Position numbers and translations under genes: made by a program
Shown here: positions 1 to 9,065 of the stretch, piece after piece
How the letters are laid out: every line of letters begins with the position of its first letter
Numbering within the stretch: the first letter of the stretch is position 1
The notes under the pieces: model-generated
Databases searched by the model: none
What the model saw: the letters and a program-made list of their open reading frames with translations, nothing else
What the model was told of the DNA's origin: nothing
Source: an uncultured Lachnospiraceae bacterium
Lineage (GTDB): Bacteria; Bacillota; Clostridia; Lachnospirales; Lachnospiraceae
Reading direction: 5' to 3'
Assembly (NCBI GenBank): GCA_902779395.1
Contig: CACZBK010000005.1
Coordinates: 119,197 to 183,196, forward strand
Length of the DNA stretch: 64,000 nucleotides

Positions 1-580
1 CATAATCCTCATAAGTCAATGTGCTTCCGCTCTCCACAGCCATCTGAAGAACCTTCATCTGCTCTTCACCCAGATCGGCCGCATCGCGTCTGGCCTGCTC
101 AAGCCGCCCCATAAGATGGCCGCCCAGCGCATCCAGCTCGATAGGAGTGATATCGGACTCATCGGCTGCTATTATATTCAGCACATACGTATCAACCTCA
201 TCTATCATCTGACGGTCCAGCAGTACCGCTATCTCATCCGCTGCAAGCTTATCCGGTACAGCATCCGCATCCGTAAGCTTCGCCACGGCAAAGCCTGTTC
301 CGTCAAGTTCTGCTTTTTCCGATGAAAAATCAAGATAAGTATCATTTACAAAATAGATCTGCTTAAGATCCATCTCGTCATTGATGGCATCGGTACTCTG
401 CGCCGCGCCCATGCCGGCGCTCATTCCCAGCTGGTTTATGGGGCCCATGACCATCATCAGGACGATGAACATGATATAGCTCACCCTGTACGCACGGTTC
501 TTAAAGGTCTGGGATAAGGTAAATGAAAAAACCTTTGCAAGTCCCGTGCAGCTGTATATATTATTGCTGCTCTTCTTCAT
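1..580 (-). CDS. ABC-2 type transporter permease, NatB-like (3-prime end outside window)
   Basis: Start ATG is at 578-580 and the frame runs open to the window edge, giving about 193 residues of the N-terminus. After a short cytosolic start there is one clear membrane segment (about residues 32-52, RVSYIMFIVLMMVMGPINQ), followed by a long hydrophilic, acidic stretch that would lie outside the membrane. This is the usual start of ABC-2/NatB export permeases, whose other membrane segments sit in the C-terminal half. The start overlaps the end of the ABC ATPase gene by 20 bp, so the two are probably translated together and form one exporter. The substrate is unknown. It is the last visible gene of a PadR-led operon. 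Confidence 0.8.
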   Translation of the reverse strand, partial: MKKSSNNIYSCTGLAKVFSFTLSQTFKNRAYRVSYIMFIVLMMVMGPINQLGMSAGMGAAQSTDAINDEMDLKQIYFVNDTYLDFSSEKAELDGTGFAVAKLTDADAVPDKLAADEIAVLLDRQMIDEVDTYVLNIIAADESDITPIELDALGGHLMGRLEQARRDAADLGEEQMKVLQMAVESGSTLTYEDY

Positions 581-1517
581 TTGCACCCACCTCTTTTACG
601 AATATCTCATGAAGGGAAAGTTCCGAAAGATCAAACTTGATGATCGGTATCGTTGCATTCACAAGGTTCCATAACAGGGCATTTGCCTGCTGGTCTCCCG
701 TAACCCGCAGCTCGTACTCGTTTTCCTTCTCCGACAGTATCTGTATGCCCAGCTCATTTATGTAGCTGCTGACATCCTGCTCGCATTTAAGAGACAGGTT
801 AACACGCCCGTAGCCTTTCTTGATCTCGTTGAGATTACCCTGTACCAGAGCTTTCGAACGGCACATGATGGTTATATCGGTACAGAACTCCTCCACAGCC
901 GCCATCTGATGGCTGCTCATGATGATATACTTGCCTGCTGCAATCTGCTCGCGAACCACATCCTTGAGTATATCCGTATTAACGGGATCCAGGCCTGAAA
1001 AAGGCTCATCAAGGACCAATAGTTCCGGATCGGAGAGCATAGCTATAAGGAACTGTATCTTCTGCTGGTTACCTTTTGAAAGCTGGTCGGGGCTCTTGGG
1101 CTTTACTTTCTTTACGCGTCCTCTTGCATCCTTTGTCTCTGCGGGATACAGATACTCATCCAGCTTAAGACGTCCGGACCAGTATTTTATCTTTGTTTTG
1201 AGCACATCATCCTTAACACCGCGCAGACGCCCGAAATACATTATCTGATCCATTAACGAATACTTCTGATAAAGCCCTCTTTCCTCTGCCAGATAACCTA
1301 TATTGCAGGTATCAAAGCTTAAAGGCTTGCCGTTCCAGAGTACTTCGCCGGTATCCTTATCCAGCATATCCAGTATCATTCGTATGCTGGTAGTCTTGCC
1401 GGCACCATTGGTACCCAGAAGCGCATAGACACCCGGCTTCTCCATCGAAAAGCTGATGTGATCCACTACTGTTTTTTCACCGTACTTCTTTGACAGATCC
1501 TTTACTTCCAAACCCAT
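561..1517 (-). CDS. ABC transporter ATP-binding protein, NatA-like
   Basis: 318 residues, the length of NatA/DrrA-type ATPases with a C-terminal accessory region. Walker A is GTNGAGKTT (35-43), the signature is LSKGNQQ (146-152), Walker B is LLVLDEP (166-172) and the switch histidine is in SSHQM (H203). The last 80 residues form the extra domain seen in export ATPases of this group. The start is preceded by GGGAGGATATT. It powers the permease encoded just downstream. Two genes upstream sits a PadR regulator, so expression probably responds to a ligand sensed by PadR (inference). Substrate unknown. Confidence 0.9.
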   Translation of the reverse strand: MGLEVKDLSKKYGEKTVVDHISFSMEKPGVYALLGTNGAGKTTSIRMILDMLDKDTGEVLWNGKPLSFDTCNIGYLAEERGLYQKYSLMDQIMYFGRLRGVKDDVLKTKIKYWSGRLKLDEYLYPAETKDARGRVKKVKPKSPDQLSKGNQQKIQFLIAMLSDPELLVLDEPFSGLDPVNTDILKDVVREQIAAGKYIIMSSHQMAAVEEFCTDITIMCRSKALVQGNLNEIKKGYGRVNLSLKCEQDVSSYINELGIQILSEKENEYELRVTGDQQANALLWNLVNATIPIIKFDLSELSLHEIFVKEVGANEEEQQ

Positions 1518-1545
1518 CTTTTTAATATCCTCCCTATTAATTATT

Positions 1546-2235
1546 TCACTCCCTGTTTGCTGCGGTGTTGATCACGCCGCCTCCTATAAGTAGCAGTGCT
1601 GCGATCAGCATCACCCATCTTAAAACTATCGGTATCCTCTCCTGCAGCAGCAGATTTACCGCATTTATCAGAAATCCTGCCGGGACAAGGGGCGATACCC
1701 TGCGTCCCATATTAGCGGGCGGCATCTCGCCTTTCTGTTCATACAGCTTATTAAGCACTCTCTTTGTCCTCACCGTCATATTCATGAAGCAGCATAATAC
1801 GGCAGCGATAATAAATACCAGCGTCCAGATCGATGCATCCCGCGTCGCGCCGTATACTTCCAAAAGCAGACATAAGAACTCTATAACAGTGACCAGCTTA
1901 AACATCAGAAGTATCTTTTTGTAATGCTCTATGCGGCTGTCAACATCCGAATAAAGCTGAAACTCACCGTCCGCGCGGTGTCTTCGCAGTATCACCCAGG
2001 GCCCCCAGGCCTGGACTATCTCCACGCCCATCTCCTCCATAAACTGTGCATATTCGCGGTTCACCGAAAAGAACCCCTTGCCAATATCGATCTGGTACTG
2101 CCACTCACCCTTTTCACAGGGCTCAAAGCTGTATATGCCTGCGAAGAAGCTCTTAAGCGCATAACCATCGTCCGCCATCTGATCCAGCCACTGTGTCTCT
2201 TTATCCTTATCAAGCATCAAACGAAAGCGTATCAT
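1546..2235 (-). CDS. DUF2812-type membrane protein
   Basis: 229 residues. The N-terminal 105 residues match the DUF2812 pattern: start MIRFRL, W16, and an aromatic-rich stretch with QAWGPWVILRR. Hydrophobic segments follow at about 108-128, 136-154 and 203-221. Proteins of this family are regularly encoded next to PadR regulators in Firmicutes, and here the start overlaps the padR stop by 4 bp (ATGA). Its job is not known; a role in modulating the PadR regulator or the downstream exporter is only suggested by the gene order. Confidence 0.75.
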   Translation of the reverse strand: MIRFRLMLDKDKETQWLDQMADDGYALKSFFAGIYSFEPCEKGEWQYQIDIGKGFFSVNREYAQFMEEMGVEIVQAWGPWVILRRHRADGEFQLYSDVDSRIEHYKKILLMFKLVTVIEFLCLLLEVYGATRDASIWTLVFIIAAVLCCFMNMTVRTKRVLNKLYEQKGEMPPANMGRRVSPLVPAGFLINAVNLLLQERIPIVLRWVMLIAALLLIGGGVINTAANRE

Positions 2236-2591
2236 TCTGTCCCCTCCGTTTTGTTGGTGATCGCAGCATCTGTAAACAGTTGTGAGTTCTTAAGCAGTTC
2301 CGCCAGCCTTTCACATTCTGCGACAAATACTTCACGTCCGATATTGGTGATCACATATTCCTTTTTCTTTCGTGAACCTGCATCCGCGCTCACCACCATG
2401 ATCCACCCTTTTTTCTCCAGAGTCTGCAGCGCTCCGTAGAGTGTTCCCGCGCCCAGTACCACCCGGTGCGCCGTAAGCTCCTCCACCTCGCCTATGATGC
2501 CATATCCGTGATTGGGCTGCCTCACTGCCAGCAGGATATAGAATACAGCCTCGGTTAAAGGCAGATCTTTTTCCACAGCCGGATCGATCAA
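2232..2591 (-). CDS. PadR-family transcriptional regulator
   Basis: 119 residues with a winged helix-turn-helix fold. The sequence LPLTEAVFYILLAVRQPNHGYGIIGEVEELT is followed by LGAGTLYGALQTLEKKGWI, which is the diagnostic PadR recognition-helix and wing region. It is short and lacks a long C-terminal dimerisation arm, like the s1 subgroup. It overlaps both neighbours by 4 bp (ATGA), so it is translationally coupled in the operon it probably represses. Repeated TATATCG elements around the promoter at 2892-2952 are the likely binding sites. Confidence 0.9.
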   Translation of the reverse strand: MIDPAVEKDLPLTEAVFYILLAVRQPNHGYGIIGEVEELTAHRVVLGAGTLYGALQTLEKKGWIMVVSADAGSRKKKEYVITNIGREVFVAECERLAELLKNSQLFTDAAITNKTEGTE

Positions 2592-2815
2592 TTTCTGTTA
2601 CGTCCTTTTAATACTATCATTCTTACAGAGGCAAAGATCATAACCGGTGACGCTGCAAGTGCCATTGCGCCCATGATACGTACTACAGTATCCGAGAGTG
2701 TGATCATTCCGGTTGAACTGAAAAGCATGAGCAGGTATGCTGCTGCCAGGACCACTGCACTGGCAAGTCTTACGCTTTCAAGTACTCTGAGCGATCTGCT
2801 GATATCCTTTGTCAT
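2588..2815 (-). CDS. small two-segment membrane protein
   Basis: 75 residues from the ATG at 2815, chosen because AAGGAGGAAATAAAA lies directly upstream; a longer in-frame start at 2932 would run through the promoter. Two hydrophobic segments (about 15-33 and 44-66) end in a basic tail (KGRNRN). I do not recognise a family. It is the first gene of the PadR/DUF2812/ABC operon and overlaps padR by 4 bp. Confidence 0.65.
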   Translation of the reverse strand: MTKDISRSLRVLESVRLASAVVLAAAYLLMLFSSTGMITLSDTVVRIMGAMALAASPVMIFASVRMIVLKGRNRN

Positions 2816-2891
2816 TTTTATTTCCTCCTTTTTTGATCCCCCGCTGTTTATGAGTGGGGTGACAAGGGCTTTGCCCCGTTTATCGCCAGCT

Positions 2892-2952
2892 GATATATCG
2901 TCCGTCGTTATATCGTAGCCATAATATATCACCTTCCGATATATCGTGTCAA
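2892..2952 (-). promoter_or_regulatory. promoter with clustered PadR-type sites
   Basis: On the minus strand -35 is TTGACA (2947-2952) and -10 is TATATT (2923-2928), with an 18-bp spacer. The perfect palindrome CGATATATCG (2937-2946) fills the spacer. Further copies of the TATATC core lie at 2892-2901 (GATATATCGT) and 2909-2917 (TTATATCGT). The placement fits repression by the PadR protein of the same operon (inference). Confidence 0.6.
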
Positions 2953-2983
2953 GTAGTATTTTATAAATATTTTTTCAGGAGGA

Positions 2984-4429
2984 TCAACGTCTTCGCCAGG
3001 TTGCCGGACTGATCAGCACAAGAAGAGGGAACAGCTCCAGACGTCCTGCAAGCATATCAAACATAAGGACATATTTTGCAAGACCCGAAAAATGAGCAAA
3101 ATTACAGGTCGGTCCCACGAGTGAAAAACCGGGGCCTATGTTTCCAAGCGCCGACGCCACTGCAGTGAAATTGGTGGTATGATCGTAACCGTCAAGCGCA
3201 ACGAGCAGCATCGAGATAACAAATATAAGCGCATAGGTGATCAGGAATATATTTGCTGAACGCAGCACGGCATGGGGCAGCGCCTTGCCCTCTACTTTTA
3301 ACACCTTTACGCTTCTGGGATGGCAGAGCTGTGAAAGTTCCTTCCCGACAGTCTTTAAATATATCAGGATACGGGATATCTTTATGCCGCCGCAGGTAGA
3401 ACCCGCGCAGCCTCCGATAAGCATAAGAAGTATCAGTATCTCCCTGCAGAGTGAAGGCCACAGGTCAAAATCCGCCGACGAAAAACCTGCCGTGGTCATG
3501 ATAGACCCCACCTGGAAAAACGCCTGACGAAAGCCCTCTTCCGCTCCCTGTCCGAATCCGAATATCAGATTCAGACTGATAAGCGCCGTAGCGATCCAGA
3601 AAATAGCCGTATAAAGCCTGATCTCCTCCGAACAGAAGGCATCCTTAAAACGCCTGCTCCAGAGATTGAAAAAGAAGTTATAATTGAAACCGGCAAAGAA
3701 CAAAAATATCGCCACAACATACTGTACAGAAGGGCCGTAAGCGGCAAGTGAAGTATTGCGCACACCGAATCCTCCGGTACTGGTGGTGGTGAATGCCGTA
3801 CAGATACTGTCAAATACGGGGCAGCCCGCAATGATCAGCGCAACTATCTCAAGACCTGTGAGGATAAAATATATGATATACAGATAATATGCTGTCTGCC
3901 TTACTTTGGGCACCAGCTTGGATACGCTGGGGCCGGGGCTCTCCGCTTTCATAAGGTACAGATCCTGCCCGCCTGTGGAAGGAAGCAGCGCCAGCATGAA
4001 TACCAGTACTCCCATACCTCCGATCAGCTGTATGAAGCAGCGCCAGAAGTTCATACAATGACTCAGCTTCTCAACTTCGGGAACTATGGACGCCCCTGTA
4101 GTGGTAAAGCCTGAAATACACTCAAAAAGCGCATCCGTGAAAGACGGGATCTCCCGGCTTAAAAACATGGGAAAACAGCCTGCCACCGACAGCAGAAACC
4201 AGCTGAGTGCCGTAACAACAAAGCCTTCCCTTGCATAAAACGATTTATTCTTCGGGCGTGAAAAGCGACACACCAGCGTGCCAAGCGCAAGCGTGATTGC
4301 GCCACATGCCATAAAATATATACCGCTCCTCTCATGATAGATAATGGAAACTATAAACGGACATACCATCATTGTTCCCGTGATCTCCATTATCTTCCCA
4401 AGAAGATAGATTATCATCGCATAATTCAT
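2984..4429 (-). CDS. trkH: Trk/Ktr potassium uptake channel subunit TrkH
   Basis: 481 residues, full length for TrkH. The four pore-loop filters can be read in order: ISGFTTTGAS, CTAFTTTSTGGFG, SIMTTAGFSSAD and ASALGNIGPG. Each carries the glycine that lines the potassium filter. The C-terminus LELFPLLVLISPATWRR is the usual end of the family. It acts in the cytoplasmic membrane with the NAD/ATP-sensing TrkA protein, encoded 12 bp upstream in the same operon. Confidence 0.95.
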   Translation of the reverse strand: MNYAMIIYLLGKIMEITGTMMVCPFIVSIIYHERSGIYFMACGAITLALGTLVCRFSRPKNKSFYAREGFVVTALSWFLLSVAGCFPMFLSREIPSFTDALFECISGFTTTGASIVPEVEKLSHCMNFWRCFIQLIGGMGVLVFMLALLPSTGGQDLYLMKAESPGPSVSKLVPKVRQTAYYLYIIYFILTGLEIVALIIAGCPVFDSICTAFTTTSTGGFGVRNTSLAAYGPSVQYVVAIFLFFAGFNYNFFFNLWSRRFKDAFCSEEIRLYTAIFWIATALISLNLIFGFGQGAEEGFRQAFFQVGSIMTTAGFSSADFDLWPSLCREILILLMLIGGCAGSTCGGIKISRILIYLKTVGKELSQLCHPRSVKVLKVEGKALPHAVLRSANIFLITYALIFVISMLLVALDGYDHTTNFTAVASALGNIGPGFSLVGPTCNFAHFSGLAKYVLMFDMLAGRLELFPLLVLISPATWRRR

Positions 4430-4441
4430 TACTTATCCCTT

Positions 4442-5803
4442 TCAGGCGCGGATATCATCCACATCCTTAAGCCCCAGCTCGGTGGTGACTATGATCACAT
4501 TATCTCCGGCATGTATCTCATCTTTACCGCCCGGAGTTATCACCTTCCCTTTTCGCAGTATCGCACAGACAAGAAGGTTTTTCTTCAGCTTAAGATCCAT
4601 AAGAGGTTTATCGGTGATCTTTGAATCCGAACTGACCTTAAATTCCAGAACCTCAACACGGTCATTCAATATCCTGTACATGGTCTCTATATTACTGCCA
4701 TGCGTATTCTCAAGAGCCCTTGCGTATTGAAGTATGGTCTTAGTAGATATAGCCTTGGGGCTTACAACCACGTCTATAGGCAGATCCTGAAGCACCTCAT
4801 CGATCGAGATAGTATTCAGTTTGGTGATAGTCTTTGTTTTTCCCTTGCTGACTTTATTACAGAAGATAGAGAGTACCAGATTCTCCTCATCCATATTTGT
4901 CAGAGCTACCATGCAGTCCTTTTCGCTTACTCCCTCTTCCATCAGTATCTGCCTGTCGGAAGCATTACCCTCTATTATCATCGCACCCGGAAGCATCTCC
5001 GAGAGCTGTTCACATCTGGCATGATCCTGCTCTATTATCTTTACATCTATCGGCAGATTGGATAAATGTCTTGCAAGATAATATGCTGTAGACCCGCCCC
5101 CGGCTATCAGAACGCTCCGCATCGGTTTTGTTTTGATCCCAAGCTTCTGGCACAGCCCGACTATCTGTCTGGGCTGAAGGATAACATACATATTATCACC
5201 GGATAAGAGCTTGGTATGACCGTTGGGGATTATTACCGCTCCATCCCGTTCCAAAGCCGTTACCAGAGTATCTTTGCTTATCTTATTTGAAAAATCTATA
5301 ATGCTCATTCCATCCACCGGAGAATCCTTCGGTATGGGAAGACGCACAAGGTCAATGCGGCCGCGCGCAAAAGTCGTTATATCCAGCGCACCCGGTACTT
5401 CTATAAGCTTAGCTATGCTCTTTGCACAATCCAGCTGGGGATTGATAGTCATTGAAAGTCCAAGCTCATCCTGAAGATACTGAACTTCTTCATTATACGT
5501 AGGATTCTGAACACGCGCTATGGCATGCTTTATTCCGCTCCTTCTTGCGATGAGGCAGCATAACAGATTCACCTCATCCTGTCCGGTCACGGCTATCATC
5601 ATATCACAGCTGCCTACCCCGGCTTCCTGCTGTACTCTGAATGATGTACCGTTACCTTCCACCGCCTGAACATCCAAAACAGCCACCATACGTTCCAGCT
5701 TATCAGCCTTTGTATCGATAACCGTCACATCATGCTTTTCTTCCGAAAGCTGTCTTGCCAGAGCATATCCCACACGGCCACAGCCCACGATGATTATCTT
5801 CAT
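4442..5803 (-). CDS. trkA: Trk potassium uptake regulatory protein TrkA
   Basis: 453 residues with two tandem RCK modules, as in full-length TrkA. The first Rossmann motif is GCGRVGYALA (7-16) and the second is GGGSTAYYLA (235-244); each is followed by a TrkA-C domain. The second motif departs from GxGxxG (GGGSTA), common in the second half of TrkA. It forms the cytosolic gating ring on TrkH and responds to nucleotides. trkA is first in the operon and trkH follows after 12 bp. Confidence 0.95.
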   Translation of the reverse strand: MKIIIVGCGRVGYALARQLSEEKHDVTVIDTKADKLERMVAVLDVQAVEGNGTSFRVQQEAGVGSCDMMIAVTGQDEVNLLCCLIARRSGIKHAIARVQNPTYNEEVQYLQDELGLSMTINPQLDCAKSIAKLIEVPGALDITTFARGRIDLVRLPIPKDSPVDGMSIIDFSNKISKDTLVTALERDGAVIIPNGHTKLLSGDNMYVILQPRQIVGLCQKLGIKTKPMRSVLIAGGGSTAYYLARHLSNLPIDVKIIEQDHARCEQLSEMLPGAMIIEGNASDRQILMEEGVSEKDCMVALTNMDEENLVLSIFCNKVSKGKTKTITKLNTISIDEVLQDLPIDVVVSPKAISTKTILQYARALENTHGSNIETMYRILNDRVEVLEFKVSSDSKITDKPLMDLKLKKNLLVCAILRKGKVITPGGKDEIHAGDNVIIVTTELGLKDVDDIRA

Positions 5804-5873
5804 AGATCAGATTCTCCCTAAAAAGCTTCTTTTCTTTAACCGGTACTGCACAGTATGATTTCCCATAGGGTCT

Positions 5874-6164
5874 TTACATTATAACAAACCGTCCCGAACC
5901 TATCATATAAGCAGCCAGTACCAGATGTATACCAAGTATCAGCGGAAAGCCATATCGGAAATACCACTTCTTTGTCTTATGCCGAAACAGGTACATACCC
6001 GTAAAACACCCAAGACTGCCTCCGATGATACATACTATAAAAAGATGTATCTCCGGTATACGCCACCGGTGTGATGACGCCTTCCATTTGTCAAGCCCCA
6101 TCAGCAACAGTCCCAGCACATTAAGGACAGCAAGATATATTAATATTATCTTTATAACATCCAT
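5874..6164 (-). CDS. DUF1294 small membrane protein
   Basis: 96 residues. It shows the DUF1294 pattern: a first membrane helix, the cytosolic motif MGLDKWKASSHRWRIPE, a second helix with GGSLGCFTGMYLFRHKTKKWYFRYG, and a last helix. The W..R.PE and H.T....F..G residues are the family hallmarks. The function of the family is not established. It stands alone between trkA and argG. Confidence 0.85.
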   Translation of the reverse strand: MDVIKIILIYLAVLNVLGLLLMGLDKWKASSHRWRIPEIHLFIVCIIGGSLGCFTGMYLFRHKTKKWYFRYGFPLILGIHLVLAAYMIGSGRFVIM

Positions 6165-6183
6165 ATCTCAAAACTGCAAAAAA

Positions 6184-6212
6184 GAAAGGGGCAGGGTATA
6201 CCCCCCGCCCCT
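6184..6212 (-). terminator. intrinsic terminator of argG
   Basis: On the minus strand a GC-rich stem (AGGGGCGGGG / CCCTGCCCCT) around a short loop is followed by TTTCTTT, 12 bp after the argG stop codon. Confidence 0.75.
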
Positions 6213-6223
6213 GATATAATTCA

Positions 6224-7438
6224 TCAGTTGTTATTAAGATGCTTCATGCCGCGGACCTTGCTCGCCAGACCGAAGAGGTTGATAAAGCCCTCTGCATCGT
6301 GATGGTTATACAGATCACCTGTAGTGAAAGAAGCTATACTCTCATTATACAGTGAGTAAGGAGAAGTCTCGCCTGCCTTGATGATATTGCCCTTGTAGAG
6401 CTTGAACTTAACCTCACCGGTAACATACTGCTGTGTACTCTCGATGAATGCCTGTACAGCCTCGCGAAGAGGTGTGAACCACTTTCCTTCATATACTATC
6501 TGAGCAAAGAGATTGCCCATATCCAGCTTGGTCTTGGTGGTCTCACGATCAAGGATCAGCTCCTCAAGCTGCTGGTGAGCCTCATAGAGGATGGTTCCGC
6601 CCGGTGTCTCATAAACGCCGCGGCTCTTCATGCCTACCACACGGTTTTCTACTATATCAATGATACCGATGCCGTGCTTGCCGCCCAGCTCGTTTAACTT
6701 GCGGATAACATCTGCTACCTTCATCTTCTCGCCGTTAACAGCGGTGGGAACACCCTTTTCAAAGCTGATGGTAACATACTCGCCCTCATCGGGAGCCTTC
6801 TCTGGTGTAACGCCCAGTACCAGCAGATGATCGAAGTTAGGCTCGTTTGCGGGATCCTCAAGCTCCAGGCCCTCATGACTGATATGCCATAAGTTACGGT
6901 CACGGCTGTAGGAAGAATCCGCAGAGAAAGGCAGGTTGATGCCGTGCTGCTTGCAGTACTCTATCTCGGACTCACGTGAATCCATGGTCCACTTATCATT
7001 ACGCCATGCAGCGATTATCTTAAGATCGGGAGCCAGAGCCTTGATGCCCAGCTCAAAACGGATCTGGTCGTTACCCTTGCCGGTAGCTCCGTGGCAGATC
7101 GCAGCAGCACCTTCCTTACGTGCTATCTCAACCAGTTTCTTTGCGATAAGAGGGCGTGCCATGGAAGTACCCAGAAGATACTTGTTCTCATATACTGCGT
7201 GTGCCTGTACGCAGGGAACGATATAATGCTCTGCAAACTCATCGGTCACATCAAGGATATAGAGTTTCTCTGCCCCGCAGAATTTAGCTCTCTCCTCAAG
7301 TCCGTCAAGCTCCTCTGCCTGTCCGCAGTCGATGCAGACGCAGATAACTTCATAATCAAAATTCTCTTTAAGCCAGGGTATGATGGCTGTGGTATCCAGC
7401 CCGCCTGAATAAGCAAGTATTACTTTTTCCTTTGCCAT
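6224..7438 (-). CDS. argG: argininosuccinate synthase
   Basis: 404 residues, the normal length. It joins citrulline and aspartate using ATP, the penultimate step of arginine synthesis, in the cytosol. The ATP pyrophosphatase P-loop AYSGGLDTT is at 9-17. Other family blocks are GATGKGNDQIRFE, YSRDRNLWHISHEGLELEDP and GVYETPGGTILYEAHQ. The start has GGAGCGAAAGAAA before it. argH is not adjacent. A leader of about 125 bases with two hairpins separates the predicted promoter (TTGCAA 7590-7595, TATATT 7567-7572, 17-bp spacer) from the start; no classical ARG box was evident. Confidence 0.97.
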   Translation of the reverse strand: MAKEKVILAYSGGLDTTAIIPWLKENFDYEVICVCIDCGQAEELDGLEERAKFCGAEKLYILDVTDEFAEHYIVPCVQAHAVYENKYLLGTSMARPLIAKKLVEIARKEGAAAICHGATGKGNDQIRFELGIKALAPDLKIIAAWRNDKWTMDSRESEIEYCKQHGINLPFSADSSYSRDRNLWHISHEGLELEDPANEPNFDHLLVLGVTPEKAPDEGEYVTISFEKGVPTAVNGEKMKVADVIRKLNELGGKHGIGIIDIVENRVVGMKSRGVYETPGGTILYEAHQQLEELILDRETTKTKLDMGNLFAQIVYEGKWFTPLREAVQAFIESTQQYVTGEVKFKLYKGNIIKAGETSPYSLYNESIASFTTGDLYNHHDAEGFINLFGLASKVRGMKHLNNN

Positions 7439-7566
7439 TTTCTTTCGCTCCTTTACTGCATCTTATCCGATGCGCTACTCTTAAATGTATCATTCCGGAT
7501 TTTTTATCTCCGGATCACGGGGCTTTGCGCGCCGCACGCACTCCTCCCCCGTAAATATCGCCCTAT

Positions 7567-7595
7567 AATATAACTCATAGTGATGCAATTTGCAA
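7567..7595 (-). promoter_or_regulatory. predicted argG promoter with structured leader
   Basis: TTGCAA (7590-7595), 17 bp, TATATT (7567-7572) on the minus strand. The leader down to 7439 can fold into two hairpins: one with TTACGGGG/CCCCGTGA arms, and one with TCCGGA repeated around GATAAAAAA. No known riboswitch was recognised. Confidence 0.45.
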
Positions 7596-7602
7596 GTTTT
7601 GC

Positions 7603-7980
7603 TCAATCCCCAAGATATGCAGTAACTTCCACCTCACAGAGCACGTTCTTAGGCAGGGTCTTTACTGCCACGCAGCTTCTTGCCGGTTTCTCCGTAAAAT
7701 ACTTCTCATATACCGCATTGAATGCAGCGAAATCAGCCATATCAGCCAAAAAGCAGGTAGTCTTTACAACATGTGCATAGTCGGTGCCTGCTGCCTTAAG
7801 TATCTCTCCCGCATTCTTTATAGCCTGCTCTGCCTGAGCCTCAATGCCCTCAGCTTCAATATTGCCGGTTGCGGGGTTAATGGGGATCTGGCCCGATGCA
7901 AAGAGCATATTACCTGCTACTATTGCCTGTGAATAAGGGCCGATGGCTGCAGGCGCATTTTCCGTACTGATCTTCTTCAT
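7603..7980 (-). CDS. ridA: RidA family reactive intermediate deaminase
   Basis: 125 residues. RidA hydrolyses 2-aminoacrylate and related enamines or imines made by PLP enzymes. Family blocks are APAAIGPYSQAIVAGNMLFASGQIPINP, the central VKTTCFLADM, and PARSCVAVKTLPKNVLCEVEVTAYL with the substrate-binding arginine. The stretch with this arginine and glutamate (CEVEV) is intact. It follows the 77-residue gene by 14 bp and is probably co-transcribed with it. Confidence 0.93.
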   Translation of the reverse strand: MKKISTENAPAAIGPYSQAIVAGNMLFASGQIPINPATGNIEAEGIEAQAEQAIKNAGEILKAAGTDYAHVVKTTCFLADMADFAAFNAVYEKYFTEKPARSCVAVKTLPKNVLCEVEVTAYLGD

Positions 7981-7994
7981 TACTTTAATTCCTC

Positions 7995-8228
7995 CTACTG
8001 ATCTTCAAACTGTACCGTTACATAAAACCCCCGCGGGGTTTCCTGTACCTTAGTTACCACCCCTTTATTCACATAAAGCCTGTCACGAAGTTTGAAATTC
8101 GCGGACATGGCCAGCGAAGGGTCTATAGTATAGTAATAACTGCTGGGCAGCAAACCCTCAGTCACCGTAACCTCCTGCCCTTCCTGCAGAAGTCCGGGTC
8201 TCTCCATCTTAAAATCCATCTCGCGCAT
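7995..8228 (-). CDS. hypothetical protein of 77 residues
   Basis: Start at 8228 is chosen because GGGAGG lies 8 bases upstream; an upstream in-frame ATG at 8288 has no such site. The protein is hydrophilic and looks beta-rich (REMDFKMERPGLL, EGQEVTVTEGLLP, GFYVTVQFED) with no membrane segment or metal site. I do not recognise the family. It precedes ridA by 14 bp. Confidence 0.6.
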   Translation of the reverse strand: MREMDFKMERPGLLQEGQEVTVTEGLLPSSYYYTIDPSLAMSANFKLRDRLYVNKGVVTKVQETPRGFYVTVQFEDQ

Positions 8229-8314
8229 ATCACTGCCCTCCCGATCACTATAAAGCTGTATTTTAAACAAGTAATGGGATTTTTGCAAGTATCCGCCGGC
8301 ATAATGCCCGCTCT

Positions 8315-9059
8315 CTACGGATACGCCTTAAATTCCTCAGGCGTGCCGTTAAACACATTCATATCTATATACCGTTCTTCGCCTTCATACCCCCTTAAGC
8401 CGGTGCCTGTTCGAAAACTGCCAGAAACTCCATCGCTGTTCCTTCGGTATTTTCGCATACACACTTCTTATCCACAGATCACAGTCGTCAAAACTTTCTC
8501 CGATTATCGTTTCATTGGTTTCTTTACTCACATAGATAACCGGCATCATCCCGTAGGCTTCATTTAATCGTTCTATCATATCTCTGAGCTCGGAGCGCAC
8601 TTTTGATACATCGATATCTGCCGAAGTATGAAAGCTTCCGTAATACTCCACATCAATAACAGGAGGCAGCATGTTCTCTACCGGACTGACTGTTTTGATA
8701 AAATGCTCCGCCTGTGTTCTTCCCGGTGACTCAAAGCTGAAAAAATGATAGGCTCCTGTCCTTATATCACATTCCGAAGCCTTTTCCCAGTTGTAGGAAA
8801 AGCAGCGGTCAGTATGGGAAGAGCCCTCAGTAGCCTTAATATACGCAAAACTGATATCCTGAGAGCTTAAGACCTTCCAGTCCACATCCCCCTGATAGGC
8901 CGAAACATCAACTCCGACTACCGGATATCTGTTTATCCCCGGGTTATTTATGTGAAGTATACCAAAATAAAACAGTGACAGCGTCCCCGCTATCCCGGCG
9001 ATCATGAATATAACGGTTATGATAATAACTTTCTTCTTTGCGATCCCTTTCTCATCCAT
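8315..9059 (-). pseudogene. membrane-anchored GH25 lysozyme, frameshifted near its C-terminus
   Basis: A signal-anchor helix (about residues 9-34) is followed by a GH25 muramidase domain: VGVDVSAYQGDVDW, FAYIKATEG, GAYHFFSF, the catalytic DVEYYG pair and FWQFSN. The frame stops early at 8385-8387, directly after KG. If one G of the five-G run (C run at 8390-8394 on the plus strand) is dropped, the frame continues with YEGEERYIDMNVFNG and stops at 8315-8317. That is the normal GH25 end and gives about 247 residues. So this is either a real slippage mutation or a one-base sequence error. The active-site residues lie upstream and are intact. The gene looks leaderless (see the promoter at 9066-9094). 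Confidence 0.85.
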
Positions 9060-9065
9060 GGGCGT

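Noticed and set aside
2816-2932. N-terminal extension of the 75-residue protein
   Set aside because: The extra 39 codons would cover the -10 and the operator repeats, and the inner ATG has a perfect ribosome site.
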